DNA of 64,000 nucleotides from Aphis gossypii. Taxonomy: Eukaryota > Arthropoda > Insecta > Hemiptera > Aphididae. A program made the translations under genes and the position numbers. Positions within the stretch are counted from its first letter, which is position 1; every line of letters starts with the position of its first letter. Shown piece after piece: positions 25,013 to 36,665 of the stretch. A model generated the notes under the pieces. It saw only the letters and a program-made list of their open reading frames with translations. It was not told where the DNA came from and did not search any database. Where the stretch lies: NCBI RefSeq assembly GCF_020184175.1, contig NC_065531.1:51915213-51979212 (forward strand), in the 5' to 3' direction.

Positions 25013-26700
25013 TAAGTAGATATCTAGTAATATTGTATAAAATATAACATTATCTATATTAATTTCTATACAATATAATATAATATGTGATTATTTTTTG
25101 AAAAAATTAGTTAAATTTACTGTATAACTATTCTACTATAATTTAAAAAAATTATAATTTAATCAAATATTTTAATAATTTTAATCTGAAAACTATATTT
25201 CGTATGTAATGAATTATTGAATTCAAATTTAATACATTTGTAATGGATGTTATATTAATCTACAGAATGGCGAAATACACTCAACATGTACTTAACACCA
25301 AATCGGCTTCACAATTTTTTTTTTTGTATCAATTTGCATACATATATTTTATGAAGTAATATAGGTATGAATCGGTCTTACGAAATTGATTACAGTTACT
25401 TAGTAACAATAGTAAGTAATATACTTCAAAGTTTAGGATAAAACCACAAAAAGATTTATGTTAAGAAGTAAAATGATGGTCTGAACTTTTATATTACATT
25501 ATATTATAATATAATATAACGAAAGCGACAACTTTTAGATTTCATTTTATATAAAGTACGTAAACGAGAAAATGTATTAGACACAACATATTACAATCGT
25601 ATTAATAATCTCCAACTCCTTATGTCATTTTGTCTTATTAAAAAGTAACATTTGAAGTTTACAACTGAACTATAAATTGAGGAAAATAAGTTTTACGGTC
25701 GAATTACTTTGGTGTTAAAATCTAATTGCGCCGAAAGTTATCGATTAAAGATTTAAAATAATCAATGAAAACTTTAACATAATATGACTAAAAGAACTTA
25801 ATCAATTGTATTCAAGTGGGCGTTTATTTTTTAAAAAGCTATTAAGTTATGTTTGAATCAAACTTCTAAGGTAATAATTTGTTTCAACATTTTAGGCTTA
25901 TAGAAGTAAAGATTAAATAGAATAGCATCATGATTATGGTTAATATTTTACCATATAATATTATATCAGGTTAATTAAAGTCACCAATAAATATTATAAA
26001 AGTATTATCAAGAAAGTTTGACCTAAAACTTTTTACATAGGCATTGATTTCAATTGTATTATTTGGAGGAATAAAAATAGAGAACGACTGTAGATAAGAT
26101 TTTAAATTGTTACTTAAATTTAAATTATTATTTACGAGTAAATAAAATTGAAGTAGGTATGATACAAGTATGTAAGATGACTAGACGTACTTACTTGAGC
26201 CATTAAAATTAGAGTAATAAGTGAAAAATACAAAAAAATACGCATTTAAATAAATCATATATTTTAAGAAATCATTACAAACTACTTGCGAATTGTGATA
26301 GTTCGTTTATATATCTACGACTTTTCGTCGACAAAGTAATAGAAAATACAATAGGCACAAGTACCTAATAATAACAACGAAAATAATTTCCTACACTGGG
26401 TCCTGACTGTTTATTATAATAACCACCGAAATAGAATGATATTTAATTATAATTCGAATCTAAAATACATTTTAATGGTACTTAGGAGTGGAGAAAAGAT
26501 AAAAAAAAAACAGAAACAAAAATAATAACAATAATAATGATAATAAAATGTAGAAGGGAAATTCAAGGGAAAAAAAACAACGTATAAAAACCTATTATTG
26601 TGCTCCGCGTCACGTACAAACGAGATGTATCTCTCTACATGATAAGGGATTGCAGACGACGAGGCAAGTAGTATAATCATTAAAAGACATACAGCAGGGG
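25013..26700. other. AT-rich non-coding DNA, no gene seen
   Basis: A/T-rich throughout, with a poly-A/CAACAA-like purine tract at 26500-26580. No coding frame of mixed composition and no repeat ends were recognised. Confidence 0.5.
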
Positions 26701-28185
26701 CTTGTGTAATAATTGCGGTATATAATCAATGGTACTGTGCTATGGTGGCGGGCCTAAAGTAAAGGTACCTATAAACACACACACACACGTGTACACAGCA
26801 TATAAGCGTACATACTTACCAGCAGAGACACACACACGTACATTCATCGTATATACGTATATATATATATATAGGTAAATAATTGCCATGTTTGTGGTGA
26901 CCGAGTTTGGTATCCACGTCCTAATAATTATTATTGTCTTTCCGTAAATGAAACGACTATTCCGACTCGATTTGTTTCCGACCGTCATTTTAAACCGATT
27001 CGACTACGGATCGTACACACACACACGCGAGCGAGCGCTTATTCTCTTTTACCGTCTTGTGCCATCCTTCTCGTCCTATGTCATTATATGTATTTATATA
27101 TATTGTAACGTAATGTAATCGCACTTAATATCATATACAACTGCCCTCGTATACCCCACGTGGGACAGTCACTGACAAAAAAAAAAGAAAAGAGACTATT
27201 ATATAATATAATGAAATCGACGAGACAAAATTGTACGAAATTGTATATTATTATATGTAATGATAAATACACGTGCGTTGTGAGTCGTTTATAGTAGACG
27301 ACCTGGAAAGATAGTAACTACCTATAGTTACATATATATAACATGTTTTAAAATTATCCAATATATATATATATAAAGTAGTTATTATTTAAAGGACGAG
27401 CGTCATTGTCGTCGGCACAGCGGAGGAGTATAATAGTTCCTCGATAAAATGTTAATTTTGCTTTTATTCACACAATTGTTATACAAAAAGATCTAAAATA
27501 AAAAATCATCAATATGTTCACTGCAATATCCTTCGAAAATGTTCTGACAAATTCAAATTTATTTTCAAAATTAAAATCGGTTAACTCAATAAATAATCAC
27601 TGACTTTGGCATAAGCAAACATCAAATGAACAATTGACAGCATTTGAATTGATGTTTTTTTGGTGGTTATACAGCTAATATTAGATATTCGACGAGATGG
27701 AAGGGAGAGACAAGGACCCTACGGTAATGGATTGCCTAATATATAGAGTGTGAATTTCGAAATATGCATTATATAATATATAATATGTCTCTGGACCACT
27801 GCGTGTAACGAGAAAAACCGATGAATCCCTTACGCGTGGGTGGTGGATCGAAACTCCACCTCAATACATATAAATATATATACAGCATATATACATAATA
27901 CGGTTTGTGTGCGCAAAGAGTTTTAAAATGGCAATCAAAATGTAAAACATGAAGCCCTCGGCAGCTTTTTAAGCGCATACATAATATACGTATAATGTAG
28001 GTGTATATATTATTATTATGTATATATAAATATTTTGCGAGGAGGCGACAAATACTTCGTGGACGAGAACGGCAAACGATATACAGAGAGGGTTGTTTAG
28101 GACGAATATACACGGTAAAGGAAAAGGCGAAGAAATGAATGTGTGTGTATTATATATATATTTATATATAAAGAAGTCGACGGCC
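26701..28185. other. Microsatellite-rich non-coding DNA
   Basis: It contains (AC)7 at 26775-26788, TA tracts near 26845-26875 and 27360-27375, ACACACAC followed by GCGAGCGAGCGC near 27017-27040, and several TATA tracts near 27860 and 28010. Open frames on the minus strand (26740-26988, 27769-28113, 27969-28265) are translations of these tracts plus AT-rich DNA and do not look like protein. Confidence 0.5.
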
Positions 28186-28465
28186 GTCGCCATCGAGGTG
28201 TGTGCGTGTGTATGACGGGAAATGGAGAAACGGACATTAGCATAGCAAAGGGGTTTGACAATCAAAAAGGGCCCGCCGTCGCCGTCACGGCTCGGAGAAT
28301 CCGTTCATTTTGGCATGCAAATCTGTGGACGAGACACCACCGACAGAGGGATGATATTGCTCCACCAGCAGCAGCAGCAGATTGCCTAGTGTCGGACGGT
28401 GGCGGCGGCCGCGACGGAGAAGCCTTATGGAAATCGTCGAGCGAGAAAAGTCGTGAAAAATGATA
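28186..28465. promoter_or_regulatory. CpG-rich block with POU octamer, possible promoter or enhancer
   Basis: The sharpest GC-rich island in the left half of the window. It has GGGCCCGCCGTCGCCGTCAC near 28269, TTTTGGCATGCAAATCTG (octamer ATGCAAAT) near 28308, a short CAG run at about 28371-28381, and GGTGGCGGCGGCCGCGACGG near 28400. Both strands are open (plus 28143-28463, minus 28262-28531), but the predicted peptides are of mixed low complexity and unrecognised. GC richness alone keeps frames open here, so I do not call a gene. Confidence 0.35.
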
Positions 28466-31400
28466 CTTATGCCACGCGTAGCGTGTACTTATAAAAATAT
28501 ATAACCGCTGCGCGTTGCAAATACTTAACACTAAAAATACACAGTATGGTCACCATTTAAGCTGATAATACGCTAAATATTTCGGCTGAATGACCAAGAA
28601 TTTACTTCTGATTTTTTTTTTTTTTTTAATTACTTAATACTAATTAATAATGTAGATTACACCTGTTTATTCTTTTCAGTACATACGCAGCAAAACAACA
28701 ATTTTTATTCCAGTCCCCCCTTTTTTTAAATTCAACTTTGACTTCATAATTTTATTTTCAAAAACGTTTACATAAAATTGTATTAATAACTATTTATCTA
28801 ATTATTTGATCAAGAGTGAGATAAAACAAATTACACCATGGAAGATGGACATTTTTAAAATAGGAATTAATAATCTGTTAAAAATGTTTTAAATATGTGT
28901 ATAATAATTTAACCTACCATCAAACAATTTTTAAGATAAACAAAAATTATATAAATTGTTTAAGATAATAATTTAAATGAATTTCATACACAAAAAATTC
29001 AGATACAATTTCAAACAAATTTAATGTGCTATATAAGGGTAAAATAAAAGGTTAAACATTTTAATTTTTCAAAAAAGTAAACAAGCAAAAATTCAACTTT
29101 ACCCATTCCGTCCAATATCGTATTGTATTGTAGTTTCTTAATATATATTTGTATTTATTACTTTTATGTAAAACTGATCAAGTTCAAGAAAAAGTCCTTG
29201 TGATACTGTAAAACTTATTTATTCTGTAGGTTTAGTTTTCAATTATATGGTAATAATTAGAAAACCGTATTAAGACTACAATACATCGTGCGTAGTTGAT
29301 GTGGCATCCAATATTTTATTGTAATGATAAAACGACACATTAATATTTGCATAATAACAATGAAAATTGAATCATTTCTTTTAGTATTAACTAATAATTA
29401 ATTATGAAATAGAACTATTTATAATAAATATGAATAATATTTTGAAAATATTTGCTTTATTTTTTTTTGTTAATTATATTATGGTAAAAGATTTGTAATA
29501 TTTGATAGCCGTTCAATGAATTTAATTTTTATTGATGATACAATAAATATATAATACATCTACTTGTTCATTAATGTAATGATTAATTATCAAATTACAA
29601 GTTAATTTGTGTTGACTTTACAACAAATCTTATATATTACTGTTACGTTACTTATATTTACTTTTTTAATTTATTTATTAATAGTTAGTTTTCTTTAAGG
29701 TTATTTTGAAATAATAAATAGCAGGTAGAATAATAACCTAATTTTTATTTGTCGTGCAGTTATACAGATTTTAAATCAAAAATATAATTACAGTAAATTG
29801 TAAGATATTTCTTTAATGCAATAAGTAATAACTGATACATTTATAATTCCTACACACACTTCCCTTCGTCTTACGCTTAGCTTTGCTACTGTCTCTGCTA
29901 TACGCCCAGCTGTACACATAATATACGTTTATCATATATGCCTACAATAAATTAGATAATTTATACATAATATAAATAAAATAAATTAGGTTTGTTCATT
30001 GTTAATGAAGTCATTATGACCAACCGTTTTTAAGGTTATATGAACGACTTATTACAAAAGTAATTGTCTTATTATATGTATAAAGATTTACCTTATTTAG
30101 GCAAATGCATAAACAATTAATATAGAATAATATTATACGCACAAATAAGAACAGTTACGTGTTTACAAACATTTTCTTTTTTCTTGTTTTTATAAATAAT
30201 GGATTACGTCTGCTGTGTACATGTACGAATTTTATATAATATATACAACATACTTATGTGTATAATGTTAAACTGCATTAATTGACTTAATTATATTTCA
30301 TAAAACTCTATAATTACTTATGTAATATTTTATTTTTATCAGTAATTAGCAGTACCGACAATGTATTTAATGTTCCTAAAAAGATGTAAGCACAATGCCT
30401 TCTCGTTTAAAAAAACGTGATATCGAAAATTTCAAGGATATACTCTTAAATATATTATATCACCAAAATTAAGGAATTCCTTGGCCTTATTATTTTCTTT
30501 ATATATTTTTTGAATTACACAGAAAAATTAAAGTGCTAGATTATCTATTAATCAATTCTTACCTAGTTATTATTACAACTAATTTGACTAAAATAATCAT
30601 AAATGACGTCAGTTACAACTTATATAAATATTAATTGTTTTCCAAAAGTTAAAAAATGTCCACTTTGTACTAGCAATAAGTTAAAACAATTTATAAAAAG
30701 TTAATTAAAAAATACATTTATATATTTACTTTCTACAGTTATATCATAAAGATTAGATTAGCTGAATTTAATACCGTATCTTCTATATATTAATTATATC
30801 ACATTAATCATGGGTTAATCAGATACTGATATCGTGTGTAAAACTTCACTGAAGACAGAAATATTAATGCGTAAATAACAATTAACTTAAAAAAGTGGGG
30901 TGCAGATTGTACTATAGTTCAAATAAATTTTTTAAAACCTACCTATTTATAATAATGAACAGTTGAAAAAATGATATTTTATATTTTAATATTTTAATAT
31001 TTTAATTTGTATTGTTTTTATTATGATAGTTACGTAGAGTTACAATTTAAAAACAATAATGTAAAAATATATTATTTTTTCAATATTAATAAATAATTTA
31101 AAAGTTAATTATTATTTTTAATAATGTCGTTGTTAAATTAAAATTGAAATATTAATAAGTTCTGTAAAAGAATCGGATTGAGTGTACCTACCTAATAATT
31201 CGAATATCTATTCTTGTTTGGGTACCATTTGGCAATCTTTGATTTCGTTAATACAGAGTATGTTTGGAATTTCTTGAGATATTATATGTTCAAAAAAAAG
31301 AATTATTATCAAAACGATAAATATATAATTTGTAGTTAGATAGACAGTATAGTGTATGAGTATACTAAAAATATTCGTGTTGAAAAGTAATTGGAAATAT

Positions 31401-32328
31401 TGCGCCAGTAAATGAATGAAAATACATTAAAAATTCCGTTAGGAGATATAAATTAAACTTCGTGCAGACATTCTTTAAAAAACTTTATAATATTCAATTC
31501 ATGATTTTTTAAGACCTTGGCGTATGGCTTTTAAAATTTATTAGATGTTATTAAACACAATTAATTGAAAGTATGAATGTATAATTTAATTTAACGTGGA
31601 GATAAATTTTGCTGAAAATATTCATAATATACAAACACATTTTATGTATAAAAGGTCACCGAAACTAATGAGTACTATTTGCCAAACAACAAAGATGTGT
31701 TTAATAATTAATTTAATTTTTTTTTTCAATAATAAGAAGAGTAATAGGTTATTAAGAAACGTATTAAATTATGGTAGCTGACTTATAGGTGCAAGTTAGT
31801 ATTAACATAGAACATAAGTTGATTATTACAAATTAATTAAACTGATTTGAAATAATATAGACTATAGTCTAGAAAATTATTCTAGTTTGTTAAAATTCGC
31901 TAGAAAATGATCTTTACATAATAATATTACTGATATAACGTTAGTTAATATTTTTTAAACTGTCCTAACAGAATAAATGAAACAAAATAGAGATCTAAAT
32001 GCAACACATTGCGTACATAGACATAAATTATGAAACTATGATGAGTAGTTGAAATCATGAAATGAAAATGTAACATCTCGAGTTACCATTTGCTTATATT
32101 ATTATATATGAGCTATAACGACCGAGTCAAATTTCGAACACACATTTTGTAGTTCAACATAAAAAAGAAGATTAATTTTGAATTTTGGTAATTATTCAAA
32201 CTAAAGGAACTATATATACATACTGTACTGAACAGGAAAGATTATATAAATATAAATTATGTGAGCATCACACTCGTATTTTGACATTAGTCATACAGAC
32301 ATTTCCGCTAATTACGATTATTCACATA
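28466..32328. other. AT-rich desert, no gene seen
   Basis: Nearly 4 kb of A/T-dominated sequence with few CpGs. A C-run TCCAGTCCCCCC near 28711 resembles hAT subterminal DNA but has no paired end. The small frame at 31596-31781 has AT-driven composition. Nothing else was identified on either strand. Confidence 0.55.
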
Positions 32329-32417
32329 TAGTGGTGTATTTACAATTTTTTTTTTTTTTTTAGGGGGTAGGATTGAAAATTGTATTACATTATATGTATA
32401 ACGTTATATACATAAAA
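32329..32417 (-). mobile_element. hAT element 3' end (TIR and subterminal DNA)
   Basis: TAGTGGTGTATTTAC at 32329 matches the hAT terminus CAGTGGTGTATTTA except for the first base, and is followed by a T run and AGGGGGTAGG, the usual G-rich subterminal sequence. It sits about 90 bases beyond the stop codon of the hAT transposase relic, on the correct side. Candidate target duplication TTCACATA is at 32321-32328. The matching 5' end was not found. Confidence 0.6.
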
Positions 32418-32700
32418 TTATAAAATAAAATCAAGTTTTCTTTTTATTGCTAGCTAATTTGTCAATTACTTCATCTATCAAAAATTAATTATCAATGAAT
32501 GTATAATAAGCAAATCCATTAACATCAAGCCTTTTTCGAAATAAAAATTAATTAAAAATATTTATTATTGTTTTTACTAATACCTAATAGTTCTGTGTTT
32601 ATCGTACCTCAAATTTAATTTTTTTTAATGTTGAAAAATACCGCTCAGCTATTCCTGTTTAAATTAACAATGTTGCATGATGAATTAATTTGGGAGAGAA
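32418..32700 (-). pseudogene. hAT transposase C-terminal relic (dimerisation domain)
   Basis: The hAT dimerisation domain lets transposase subunits assemble on element ends. Read on the minus strand, the segment GIAERYFSTLKKIKFEVR (near 32600-32655) corresponds to the family signature ERSFSxLKxIKxxLR. A stop and AT-rich insertions follow. Then NGFAYYTFI stands where the family has LNGLALLxI, and IDEVIDKLASNKKK is followed, after a one-base frame change, by KLDFIL and a TAA stop whose complement is at 32418-32420. This ending is the classic hAT C-terminus. Internal stops and frameshifts make it dead. The catalytic Asp/Glu parts and the BED zinc finger are absent. It belongs with the terminus at 32329. 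Confidence 0.75.
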
Positions 32701-33030
32701 CGATATAGCGTTGGAGCTATATCTACTCAGGATAAAATTGTTCTATGTGAATCATATAAATATTATGTAGTACTTTGCAGTGACGTTAGCATTTTGTATC
32801 GCTTATTCGGGATTTGTAAATTAAGATTTGATGATAATAATTAACCTAACTAAAACGATTCAAAACGTATTTTTTTTAATTTTTCAAAGGAAATTTCAAG
32901 TACTAAATTATGACTTAATGTCAAATACTCGTGTAAGTCGTTAGCGGGAAAAACTCGTTCGCGCTCAATTCAATTGTTTCGGTTAATTATTTGCCATAAT
33001 ATACGAATTCATATTGTTATAATATAATAT
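32701..33030. other. Non-coding DNA, possibly decayed hAT interior
   Basis: Upstream of the transposase relic on the minus strand I cannot read further hAT blocks. CAGTGACGTTAGC near 32777 resembles a hAT start but points the wrong way for this element. Otherwise AT-rich. Confidence 0.35.
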
Positions 33031-33720
33031 AAGATTATACGCATCCGTACCCGCTACGCGTATGATGGCAATAATGTAATGTTTTGGCGCGTTCACAATC
33101 GCAAATGTACATAACAACATATAATAATACATAACGGACGGAAACCTAAGTATAATATTCTCGTCAGACAATAACTTACAGACGGTATATTATAATATAC
33201 CTATAGTTCATGTGACGATATCAAGTGTACCGATACGGACGACACTGACCGGCACATTATTATATATAAACGAGGACCCGCGACGACCCGCCGATCCGCG
33301 GTGTTTAATGACGAGGACATAGCTGTAGTGGAAGCGGTAGCAAAACACAAATTAGGTGCTTAAAATCGCATTAGGCCCAACGGTTGTATATGCGCATATT
33401 ATTATATACATATTATATTTTATTATACATGGTCTGCGGGGTGTACGTACAGATCCAGAAATTACTGGCCACCGGACAAGATCAGCCGTCGTGTGCACCA
33501 CTAATTTGGGTAATAAAAAAATAATTACACTGAAAAAAATATAATACGTCTTCGTTTTTTTTTTTTTTATTTCTTCGGGGTAAACCATTCGAGAAACGCT
33601 TTACGAATTCCGGAAGTGCAGCGCTCCGGGTGCTGATTAACATTCGAGATTGTAACAGTCAACGTCAATTAGGCTAAATTCTTGCGACAGTGAACACCAC
33701 ATCTTAATATATATATATAA
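33031..33720. promoter_or_regulatory. CpG-rich block with TATA-like string, possible promoter or enhancer
   Basis: It contains ATCCGTACCCGCTACGCGTA near 33042, then TATTATATATAAACGAGGAC at about 33257 followed by the CpG-rich ACCCGCGACGACCCGCCGAT, and at 33590-33650 a repeat-free stretch with GAATTCCGGAAGTGCAGCGC. A TATA box with a GC-rich sequence 25-60 bases downstream would fit a core promoter, but no initiator, exon or ORF supports it. Confidence 0.28.
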
Positions 33721-34660
33721 TATACCTAGAACGTCTATAAGCTATTCGATGCTAAATGACATGTTTACCTTTAATATTATACTTTACGCGCCTATTTTTT
33801 TTTCTAAAAAACACCAGCGCGATCGTTATGAGAGAAATCTAAACTATCAAAAATGTATTATACAGTGAAGAATAATAAAAAAAATAAATGTTAACATAAC
33901 ATAAGTAAAAAGATATTATAGGCCCATTATTGGCAACATCATAGTAATTTACCGATATGTTGACATTAAACATATATTATAAAAAGCAATATAAAAATTA
34001 ATTCGATTTAAATTATACCAATACGTTCCCTAATTCATTTTATATTCTTTATTACTATAAATGTTATTAGAAGTGATATTTGCAAGAATTTGTATATATT
34101 TTAAAGTTTTAATATTGTGTTAAAAGTTTGCTACTATAATATTATGTTAAATCATATTCTGTTGTTAATAATTTATTAGTGTTTGGTTTAAGATGTTTAA
34201 GCCCCGATGCAAGTATATTATTTTCTTGTATATATATTTATTTAATTATGATTAAGTGTTTAAAATGTTAAGACTATACGTCTATACCCTATACTTGTAG
34301 ATTATATAAGTTTGATTTGAAATTAATAAAAAACAAGATTAACTATTAATCGAATATGTAATACACATAAAACGACAATTATTATTATAATACTACATTG
34401 TCTCAATGTGAAATAAATTTACCAAATGGTCATTGATAACAATATTATTAACTGTTACTTAAAAAAAAAGTTTATGTCATCGTTACTTTTTTCTGTGTGT
34501 TCAGTCAAAATATTGTTCACATTGGCAGGGTGGTATAAGCCATTCAATCTCCACCCTATTCGCGCCTATAAGGATAACCCATAAATAATGTGCTATATAG
34601 TATATAGCTTATATATATCTAGTACAGACATCAAACAATCAAAAATACTTTTAAATCGCA
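33721..34660. other. AT-rich non-coding DNA, no gene seen
   Basis: A/T-rich. A small mixed patch at 34520-34580 reads GGCAGGGTGGTATAAGCC, then TCTCCACCCTATTCGCGCC. No gene evidence. Confidence 0.5.
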
Positions 34661-34970
34661 CCGTATTATAAGTATGAGCTTTAGACGTCATGCATATGGG
34701 GCGAGGTTGACGGAATAAATAAATAAATCAACAACCGCTCATTTCTTGCAAGTCTACGCAGTAGCAAGAGCGCTAAGGAGAATTTTTGAAATTCGTTTTT
34801 AATTATTATTCCAGTCCAATGTCTTCGCTCTCGTATGTTGTATACGTATATATAAAATATACATATATGCGTCGACAACGGCATAATAATAATATGCGCA
34901 CGTATATTATAAGTAATCTGGGGCACGTGACGAATAATAATCGCACTTTTATGTCAAAATGAGGCGTGTG
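34661..34970. other. Non-coding DNA with scattered CpG words
   Basis: Mixed composition with TATA tracts. The overlapping minus-strand frames reaching into 34681-35241 are driven by the GCG triplet run and AT tracts and are not credible genes. Confidence 0.45.
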
Positions 34971-34996
34971 GCGGCGGCGGCGGCGGCGGCGGCGGC
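34971..34996. repeat. (GCG)n triplet repeat
   Basis: About eight GCG units ending in GCAGCGGTGGTGG. This is the longest GC-only repeat in the window. It would give poly-Arg, poly-Ala or poly-Pro runs in three frames, which explains the Arg- and Pro-rich open frames that cross it. Confidence 0.92.
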
Positions 34997-36090
34997 AGCG
35001 GTGGTGGTCGATCTGGTGCCGTGCGCAGCGATGTAACAACGATACATATACATATATATATATATATTATACACGTGTACACGTCGTGCCAATGTGTAAA
35101 GTGTGAAAAAAATATACATATAACACGAGAGGTGAAAAAAAAAATAAAAAAACGAAGAGATGTGAACGGAGGGAGGGGACGCGAGGCAGAAGGGCGCGTA
35201 TAGATGCAACGAGGGAAAGGGTATATAAGGTCGGAAAGCAAAATAATATGATATTTTCGATCGGCCGTGGTTTAACGCGCTCGTGGTATATAATAATAAT
35301 AATATACGGGTGAGCTGTATGTATATATATTGGATATACCTACCTATATATATATATTATATATATTCTCATCCCATCATATAGCTGCCTCGGCAGTGGT
35401 ACAGGTATAGGATGTTCGGGGACCCGTTCTTATTCCCAAACCATGAATAACAAAACCCTTATTCAAACTGCCATTTTCGCCATTAAACATTCATGCCGAC
35501 ACTGTTGTAAAACTATATATAATATACAAATCCCGGTGATGCCACAGCCGTTGAATGCACACACACAGACACACATATTCGTATATATATATATCTAATA
35601 AAATAAATATCTTCATACATATATATATTTAAATGTAGTGCAATATCATTATATATAGACAGATGATGTGTATATATGTATATTATACCTATCGCCGTTT
35701 TCCAGACAGCGCCGCCGCGTCGACATCGTCGTCAGTCCAAACGAAATAACGGAAAACGGTGGTGGTAGAGAACTAACCGCCAACTATATAATATATACAT
35801 TATAATATAATATAACACATTATTATGCTCAACGATGTCGTACGACGACGTCTTGTAAAAATATAAAATATATTATATTATACATATTATAGTCATTATA
35901 CACATTTCAAAACTAATATCAAACAAGCCTGATGACTGTACGGTACATGATCCGTCGCAACACGGCCGCCTCGGCGTCGATGACTTTTCCCTGCAAAGTT
36001 TCGCTGCCGCTTGACTGATACCAGAGATATTATATTCAAGTGCATCGTGCTGCCTGTATACACTTAGACGAGTCAAAATATCCAATTTGA
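34997..36090. promoter_or_regulatory. CpG-bearing and microsatellite-rich block, possible regulatory region
   Basis: After the GCG repeat come a (TA)n tract at about 35051-35067, a purine-rich segment at 35120-35220 and more TA tracts. The repeat-free parts are 35694-35785 and 35925-36070. The first includes CGCCGTTTTCC with its reverse complement GGAAAACGGTGG about 45 bases later; the second includes ACACGGCCGCCTCGGCGTCG. The minus frame at 35873-36085 is mixed in composition but unrecognised. Confidence 0.28.
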
Positions 36091-36280
36091 ATACTAATAT
36101 AATATATTACCCGCTGCTTATGTATAATAGCTGTTAGGTATATATTAAACTTAAAGCTCAGATTTGTATATTATCTGTGTGAACTAAGAACCAGCCAAAT
36201 GTTTATACAGAAAATGTTAAAATATGCACTCACAAATTATTGTTATACATTTATTATATTATGTATACACTACACTACTA

Positions 36281-36665
36281 CAGGGTGATCAATTAAACGT
36301 GAGATACACATTAAAGTTTTTGAAAATATTTATTTAAAACATTTTAAGTGTTAAAAAACAATATACTTTAAAAATATTTTTTACTATTCTTATTATATTT
36401 ACTATAATATCAGGATATTTTTTGTGATTCCTCGATGCATAAAAATCGAGTTTTAGATAAGTGGTTTATGAAATAAGTGTTTTAAGTTTGATTAGCGGAG
36501 TGGTACAGCTATAGGGATTAGTAAACTAATAACCGCAAAATATTGGGCTACTACCCTATTTATCTAAATATTAAATATGTATTAATAAACTGTTTGTCAA
36601 AAATTTGATTTTAGATTTTTAGAGTAACGAGAATTAAGTTTATACTTTAAAGAAGTAAAATTTCA
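36281..36665 (+). repeat. Interspersed repeat copy B, CAGGGTGAT-headed
   Basis: This is a diverged relative of the repeat at 23962. It opens with TACAGGGTGATCAATTAAAC and keeps the interior landmarks CCTCGATGCATAAAAATCGA, GATTAGCGGAGTGGTA, GGGCTACTACCC and an AAATTTGATTTTAG segment in the same order and similar spacing. Neither copy has coding capacity. The right boundary is uncertain. Two independent copies sharing order make it a true repeat family. Confidence 0.5.

Noticed and set aside
25024..25028. CTAGT shortly after the end of Helitron-like copy 1, as a possible new 3' terminus
   Set aside because: A five-base match is expected by chance and there is no hairpin before it.
28711..28722. 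TCCAGTCCCCCC, resembling hAT subterminal DNA
   Set aside because: No paired terminus and no target duplication could be read.
34806..35241. Several Arg-, Ala- or Pro-rich minus-strand frames
   Set aside because: They are three readings of the same GCG triplet repeat plus TA tracts.
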